Positions 13,279 to 17,514 of a stretch of DNA of 17,514 nt are shown here, piece after piece. The notes under the pieces are model-generated. The model was not told the DNA's origin and did not search any database. It was given only the letters and a program-made list of their open reading frames with translations. Both the position numbers and the translations under genes were made by a program. The first letter of the stretch is position 1. Each line of letters opens with the position of its first letter. Origin of the DNA: Vulcanimicrobiota bacterium (GTDB lineage Bacteria; Vulcanimicrobiota; Vulcanimicrobiia; Vulcanimicrobiales; Vulcanimicrobiaceae); NCBI GenBank assembly GCA_030038335.1, contig JASHPC010000126.1:1-17514 (forward strand). Reading direction: 5' to 3'.

Positions 13279-13847
13279 AGGATCGCAGATTCGTCACGAT
13301 CGCAATAATCTCGGCGCTCATCATTGTCGCTATCATCGTTTGGTCGGTCGTCGTATCACGGCAGTCGCAACGCGTGCAGAATGCCTCGATCGCTCCGTCG
13401 ATCAATCCGTTGAGCGTTGGCAGCACGGCGCCTCAGTTTCGCATTCCGTCGACGTCGGGCATGTTCGATCTCGACGCCGAGAAGCGTCCCGTGCTCGTGG
13501 AGATCTTTGCGAGTTGGTGCCCGCACTGTCAGCACGAGACAGTCGTGATGAACCAGCTCTACAGCGCCTTCAAGTCACGCGTCGCCTTCATCGCCGTTCC
13601 CGGCAGTCCGATGGGCATGGACGGAAGCTCACCGGAGTCCGAGAGCGACCTGCTTCAGTTCATGACGCGATTTCACGTCCAGTATCCGGTTGCGGTCTTC
13701 GACCCTTCGCTTACGGCAGCAAACCTGTATCTTCAAGGCGGTTATCCGACCATCGCCATCGTTGGAACCGACAAGAAGATCGCCTATATCGACAGCGGTG
13801 AAGTGCCGTATGCCACCCTTGCAGGCAAGCTGCAGCAAATACGCTAG
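13275..13847 (+). CDS. Membrane-anchored TlpA-like thioredoxin
   Basis: A 190-residue protein. It has an N-terminal signal anchor (6-27, FVTIAIISALIIVAIIVWSVVV) and a periplasmic thioredoxin fold: VGSTAPQFRIPSTSG (48-62), the active site SWCPHCQHE (80-88, C82 and C85), and the cis-proline P158 in GGYPTIAIV. The anchor places the active site outside the cytoplasmic membrane. An ATGA overlap with the MauE-like gene makes the two a translationally coupled pair, comparable to MauE/MauD. It may reduce or oxidise thiols for proteins made nearby: the two SCO proteins that diverge from it, or the cysteine-rich receptor that follows. The last residues (LAGKLQQIR) look complete. Confidence 0.88.
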   Translation: MKDRRFVTIAIISALIIVAIIVWSVVVSRQSQRVQNASIAPSINPLSVGSTAPQFRIPSTSGMFDLDAEKRPVLVEIFASWCPHCQHETVVMNQLYSAFKSRVAFIAVPGSPMGMDGSSPESESDLLQFMTRFHVQYPVAVFDPSLTAANLYLQGGYPTIAIVGTDKKIAYIDSGEVPYATLAGKLQQIR

Positions 13848-13976
13848 CCGCCTTGATTAGAGAAGAAGGACTCTAAGAACCATAGTTCTAATGCTGACTT
13901 AATCGGCGGGCCGCTATTTTCCCGCCGAGAGCCGGCTTGTGCCTAAAGCCGCGCTCGTCAGTGGAGGGCGCGCATC
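13848..13976 (+). promoter_or_regulatory. 129-bp leader with four dyads upstream of the TonB-dependent receptor
   Basis: A non-coding gap rich in inverted repeats. TTAGAG (13857-13862) pairs with CTCTAA (13871-13876). AGAAC (13876-13880) pairs with GTTCT (13885-13889). TCGGCGGG (13903-13910) pairs perfectly with CCCGCCGA (13921-13928) across a 10-nt loop. CGGCTT (13933-13938) pairs with AAGCCG (13946-13951). The two last ones could be RNA hairpins in the receptor leader; the third could also end the thioredoxin transcript, but no T-run follows. A TTGATT box (13853-13858) exists but I cannot pair it with a good -10, so no promoter is called. No known riboswitch pattern was recognised. Confidence 0.5.
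13963..13968 (+). promoter_or_regulatory. Ribosome binding site of the TonB-dependent receptor
   Basis: GGAGGG, 8 nt before the GTG at 13977. It is the strongest Shine-Dalgarno of the window and decides the GTG start. It is flanked by GCGC on both sides (13951-13954 and 13968-13971), so a weak local stem could cover it. Confidence 0.7.
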
Positions 13977-16900
13977 GTGCTATGGTTCCGGAGCATCGTT
14001 GCCTCGTTAGCTTTTGTCGGCGCCGTGTGCGTGGCGCCGTCGTCGGCAGCGACACCAGCGAAGGTTCAAGGTTTCGTACACGATGACCGCGGCGCGGCTA
14101 TCTCGGGAGCGACGGTAACCTTGCACGGACCGCAGAGTTACGCAGTGTCGAGCGACGCCTCGGGTAGCTTCACGATCTCGAGCGTCGTCCCGGGCGTATA
14201 CACGTTGACGGCAATCAAGCCCGGGTTCGAAAGAGCCAGCGATCAGCAACTCGCCATCGTCTCGGGACAGACGGAGACCGTAGACATTGCAATGCACGGC
14301 GCCACGCTTACGTCGCTTCGCACCATCGCCCAGGTCACGGCTCAAGGAACCGGTGTCTTCAACACGTCGACGGGCACGGTCAACGTCATCTCGAGTGAGA
14401 CGTTCCAAGATCAAGGACAGGCGCAAGTCGAACGCGTTCTCAACGAGATTCCCGGCGTGCAGATCGAGCTACCGTCGTCGAGCGGTAACGGTGCGGTACC
14501 GGGCGCAATCACCTTTCCCAGCATTCGCGGCGCGCTTTCGTATGAGACCGCATCGCTCATCGACGGTCATCCGGTCTCGGTAGGTCAATACGGCGACTAT
14601 GTGACGACGTTCTTGAACAGTTTCATGTTCGGAAACGTCGAGGTCGTCAAGGGGCCTGGAGTGATGGCGCCCGAGACCAACTACGCGATCGGCGGCACGG
14701 TGAACTTCCGCACGAAAGATCCCACGCTGACGCCGACGCCCGATTACACGTTCGGCGTCGACAACCGTGGCGGTACCTTCTCGAACTTCGGCTTCTCCGA
14801 CACGGTTGGGCGTCTTGGTTTCGTTCTCGACGTTGCTTCGATCGACGTGCCGTCCGCAGTTGACGGTCAACAAGTCTATTATAATCCAACGGGTAACGGC
14901 GCTGTCTGTCCGTCCTCAGGAGCTGGATCGTCGTGCTACGTGCTTTACAACTCGTCGTACAGCGGCGATCGACACACGTACGTTCCGGGAACGGCGAGCA
15001 ACATTTACAACAACTATCCTCTCGTCGCGTGCTGCTATCCCGTTTCGGGCGATTACAAGAACCTCGGCGAGCTCGTGAAGCTTCGCTACGCGTTCTCGCA
15101 GTCGACCGTCGCGACCGTGAGCTATCTTGGAAGCCAGACGGTCGCGAATCAGAACGGTAACACGTCGTCGCTGATTCCAAGCCTCTTTACTCCTGGCGCC
15201 GCGTACACGGCGACGGACTTCCCCGCCGACTCAGCCTTCATGATGTCGAATATCTTCGCCGGCGGCCAAGAGCTCGAGTCGAATAACGAGCCGATCTTCC
15301 AAGCCGAGATTCGCACGACGATCGGCAATGACACGCTCTTGGGCAGGTGGTACCACGCGAACATCGAGCGTATCATCGACCAAGGCAACTCGGTCGACCA
15401 GCCGGTTGTGGAGAACGCTCGACTCTGGGGCAATGGTTATACGCCGTCCGGCACTGCCGTCGAGTACGATGGGCAGAACACGCCGATCTACTTCTATAAC
15501 TTCTACAACCAAAACGAGATCGACAAGCTGACTGGATATTCGCTCGAGTACGATCACTCATTCGGCGCGAACGACCAGCTTACGGCTTCGTGGAACATCA
15601 CCGACTCGACGACGACGACGGGGACGATGTCCTCCGACGATGCCTTCAGCAGCGGCAACGTCGCGCTGGAAGCCAACTGTATCTACAACAGCTACACGCA
15701 TCCGGCGCCTCCGGCGGCGTCGGCGTTCAGCAGCGACAAGTGCGAAGCATACTGGAGCCCGACGACGGTCACGCCCCAAGGGGCCGGACAAATCTTCAAC
15801 ACGTTCCTGCTACGGGACATGGCCGAGATTGGCGATCGGTGGACGGCGACCATAAGCCTCTACGAGAACACGTATCAGAGCCGGTACGCAACGTGCGTCA
15901 CTCCGCACGTCGCAGGCAACTGCTCGACGGCAACGGCGCAATACCTTGCAAACCACGGCCTCAACTCGTCGAGCTCGGTTTCGCCGTACGACTCGAGCGC
16001 CTGGCAGTTCGCTACCACGACGACGCAGCACTTCGACGATCGCGTTGGTCTCACGTATCGCGCTTCTCCGAACGCCATCCTACGTGCGTCCGCTGGTTCT
16101 GCGATCGCTCCGCCGTACATTGCGCTGCTCTCGCAGCTGAACGGTAGCGTCAGCGCGATCTCGGGAACGGGCGACTACCTCGAAACGGTAAATGCCGGCG
16201 CGCTCAAGCCGGAGACCGCATACGGATGGGACCTCGGCGCCGACCTGCGCCTCGGCGATAACGCGACGTCGTTCAGCGGAGATATCTATCAGACAAATCT
16301 CTTCAATGCATTCATCACGCAAATCTACGACAGTGGAATGCAGTGCACGAGCGCGTACAGCACGGCGTGCGCCGCGCCCGGCGAGCTCTTTTTCAAGTCG
16401 AACGTCAATCTCGCAAACGAGCGCTACGAGGGCATCGAGGCGACGATCCGCCGAACCCCGCGGTACGGCTTCGGATACCGTGTCGCAGCCGCGCTCCAGA
16501 AGGCGTATGCGTATAACCTTCCGCCGTGCTTCTACAGCAACAACGGAAACTGCTTGATTACGAACACGAACCTCGCGATCATCCCCGGCCAGAACAGCTC
16601 CGGCAACGCGCTGTACTACACCAGCGGCACGCTCAATGGCTTCTCGAATCACGCGGTCCCGTATGCGAACGGAAACGCCGAAGTCTCGTATCGTTTCCGC
16701 GACGGTGTCTATCTCTCGCTCGGCGGCACGTACTATGGCAAGAACAACTCGTTTAACGAAGATCCGTTCTTCGTAGGATATGCGACTGCTCGCGTTGCGA
16801 TAAACGATCGTCTCTCGATACAGCTCTCCGGCGACAATATCTTCAACGCGCTCTCTGGGCTTTTCCCGATACAAAGTGGCGGCGTGCCGATTCAGCTTGC

Positions 16901-17051
16901 GGGCCTTCCCGCGGGAGCACCGTCGAGCCTACCGCTGCTCGGCGCGACGCAAGGCAACGTACTGGGGCCGGCGACGTGGCGTCTCTCGATTACGCGCACG
17001 TTCGGGCGAGACAATAGCGATACTGGCCACTCGACGAGCTCATCACGATAA
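13977..17051 (+). CDS. TonB-dependent outer-membrane receptor with N-terminal carboxypeptidase-regulatory-like domain
   Basis: A 1024-residue receptor: signal peptide (1-25), then a carboxypeptidase-regulatory-like domain (28-107; VQGFVHDDRGAAISGATVTL and DASGSFTISSVVPGVYTLTA), a possible TonB box (IAQVTAQG, 117-124), a plug (about 128-247; QVERVLNEIPGVQI, ASLIDGHPVS, VEVVKGPG, AIGGTVNFRTK) and a beta-barrel. The last strand, TWRLSITRTF, ends in F1009 as expected for BAM recognition, but 15 hydrophilic residues follow. Twelve barrel cysteines fall in pair-like groups, for example CPSSGAGSSC, CVTPHVAGNC, CTSAYSTAC and CFYSNNGNC, probably loop disulfides. The substrate is unknown; the domain order is like SusC-type and Acidobacterial Oar-like receptors, without a SusD in view. 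Energy would come from TonB; the TonB-C protein far left lacks the usual anchor. The GTG start is backed by GGAGGG. Confidence 0.93.
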   Translation: MLWFRSIVASLAFVGAVCVAPSSAATPAKVQGFVHDDRGAAISGATVTLHGPQSYAVSSDASGSFTISSVVPGVYTLTAIKPGFERASDQQLAIVSGQTETVDIAMHGATLTSLRTIAQVTAQGTGVFNTSTGTVNVISSETFQDQGQAQVERVLNEIPGVQIELPSSSGNGAVPGAITFPSIRGALSYETASLIDGHPVSVGQYGDYVTTFLNSFMFGNVEVVKGPGVMAPETNYAIGGTVNFRTKDPTLTPTPDYTFGVDNRGGTFSNFGFSDTVGRLGFVLDVASIDVPSAVDGQQVYYNPTGNGAVCPSSGAGSSCYVLYNSSYSGDRHTYVPGTASNIYNNYPLVACCYPVSGDYKNLGELVKLRYAFSQSTVATVSYLGSQTVANQNGNTSSLIPSLFTPGAAYTATDFPADSAFMMSNIFAGGQELESNNEPIFQAEIRTTIGNDTLLGRWYHANIERIIDQGNSVDQPVVENARLWGNGYTPSGTAVEYDGQNTPIYFYNFYNQNEIDKLTGYSLEYDHSFGANDQLTASWNITDSTTTTGTMSSDDAFSSGNVALEANCIYNSYTHPAPPAASAFSSDKCEAYWSPTTVTPQGAGQIFNTFLLRDMAEIGDRWTATISLYENTYQSRYATCVTPHVAGNCSTATAQYLANHGLNSSSSVSPYDSSAWQFATTTTQHFDDRVGLTYRASPNAILRASAGSAIAPPYIALLSQLNGSVSAISGTGDYLETVNAGALKPETAYGWDLGADLRLGDNATSFSGDIYQTNLFNAFITQIYDSGMQCTSAYSTACAAPGELFFKSNVNLANERYEGIEATIRRTPRYGFGYRVAAALQKAYAYNLPPCFYSNNGNCLITNTNLAIIPGQNSSGNALYYTSGTLNGFSNHAVPYANGNAEVSYRFRDGVYLSLGGTYYGKNNSFNEDPFFVGYATARVAINDRLSIQLSGDNIFNALSGLFPIQSGGVPIQLAGLPAGAPSSLPLLGATQGNVLGPATWRLSITRTFGRDNSDTGHSTSSSR

Positions 17052-17065
17052 GGAAGGCGATGCAG

Positions 17066-17514
17066 ATGCGTAAGAACGTTCTCTTTATTATCGCCGTGCT
17101 CGTCGCCGTCGGCATCGCCGCATGCGGCGGCGGAAGCAACGGCCCCGCTGCAGTCTTTCCTCGCGCGGGCGTCGGAACGACCGGTCAGACGGGCGGCTTC
17201 ACGATCGTACCGCTCGACGGATACACCGGGCAGCTCTCGATCGGCGGAAGCTATCCGACGCCGTCGGCGTCGCCGTTTCCCTCGCCGCTTCCGTCCGGAT
17301 TCATTGCCGTGGCTTTCAGCGAAAGCGGACCGTCGGGAGTAACGCCGCTCGCGCGCGTTCGCGACGTCGTAACTCCGAGCCCAACGCCGGCGGCACCGAG
17401 TCCTCTCATCTACATCAGCATTACGGCTGGTTCGGGAGGCGCACGCATCACGTCGGTTAGCGGGGTTACCGTCACGCTGCCTTCGCCGGTTCCCTCCGGT
17501 CAAAAACTCTTCTT
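17066..17514 (+). CDS. Proline/serine-rich lipoprotein, 3' end cut by the window
   Basis: An open frame runs from 17066 to the window end (149 codons seen, no stop). The N-terminus RKNVLFIIAVLVAVGIAAC gives a lipobox IAAC with C20, followed by GGGSNGP. The rest is beta-prone and broken by low-complexity linkers: YPTPSASPFPSPLPSG, VVTPSPTPAAPSP and LPSPVPSG. Shine-Dalgarno GGAAGG (17052-17057) is 8 nt from the ATG at 17066; another ATG two codons earlier (17060) is possible but would be only 2 nt from it. It starts 14 nt after the receptor stop, so it is in the same operon, and a surface or periplasmic partner of the receptor is plausible. It shows no SusD-like helical repeats in the visible part. 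The family was not recognised. Confidence 0.8.
   Translation, partial: MRKNVLFIIAVLVAVGIAACGGGSNGPAAVFPRAGVGTTGQTGGFTIVPLDGYTGQLSIGGSYPTPSASPFPSPLPSGFIAVAFSESGPSGVTPLARVRDVVTPSPTPAAPSPLIYISITAGSGGARITSVSGVTVTLPSPVPSGQKLF

Noticed and set aside
12823..13847. Methylamine utilisation (mau) cluster
   Set aside because: Only the MauE-like protein and a thioredoxin are present; no methylamine dehydrogenase subunit or amicyanin gene is found nearby.
13900..13976. Cobalamin or other known riboswitch before the receptor
   Set aside because: Hairpins are present, but I could not match the conserved boxes of a cobalamin or other familiar class.
16080..16874. 264-codon minus-strand open frame inside the receptor gene
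   Set aside because: Shadow of the beta-barrel coding region; highly charged and without recognisable features.
1..17514. tRNA, rRNA, CRISPR array, insertion sequence or prophage genes
   Set aside because: No cloverleaf, regularly spaced repeats, transposase or phage motifs were seen; nearly all sequence is accounted for by the listed genes.

Overview
The window is about 17.5 kb of G+C-rich bacterial DNA, densely coding, with many GTG and TTG starts and many 1-4 nt gene overlaps. The envelope is clearly of the diderm type: there is a TonB-dependent outer-membrane receptor, a TonB C-terminal-domain protein, an RseB-like periplasmic sensor and several lipoproteins. From memory, the membrane-plus-GAF fragment at the left edge and the small TonB-C protein resemble proteins of Candidatus Eremiobacterota/Vulcanimicrobiota (WPS-2). 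I offer that as a lineage inference only, because there is no rRNA or marker gene here to prove it.

Left part (1-2130). It opens with the 3' end of a membrane sensor-like gene. A small secreted TonB-C protein follows on the minus strand and overlaps that gene's 3' end. A divergent RES-Xre toxin-antitoxin pair comes next; its promoter carries a tandem 11-bp repeat over the -35 box, and its start may be leaderless.

Centre-left part (2182-7770, plus strand). A one-pass membrane protein has three tandem beta-sandwich-like repeats outside the membrane. It is followed by a terminator-like hairpin that touches the etfB start codon. Then comes a tightly coupled run: etfB, etfA, an exported TPR protein and a histone-deacetylase-like amidohydrolase.

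Centre-right part (7741-12755, minus strand). Six genes lie head to tail in an apparent operon. In transcription order they are: a SCO1-type lipoprotein, a membrane-anchored SCO-like protein with an extra N-terminal domain and a C-x5-C motif, an ECF sigma factor, a zinc-finger anti-sigma factor, an RseB/MucB-like periplasmic regulator, and a seven-repeat PQQ-type beta-propeller lipoprotein. This links copper/thiol chemistry outside the membrane with an envelope-stress sigma circuit, and is the most distinctive arrangement in the window.

Right part (12823-17514, plus strand). A MauE/DoxX-type membrane protein and a membrane-anchored thioredoxin (WCPHC) are translationally coupled and diverge from the SCO operon. 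After a 129-bp leader rich in dyad symmetries come a 1024-residue TonB-dependent receptor, with twelve barrel cysteines in pair-like groups, and a lipoprotein cut off by the window end. A shared theme across the right half is extracytoplasmic thiol, copper and envelope homeostasis. No tRNA, rRNA, CRISPR array, insertion sequence or phage gene was seen.
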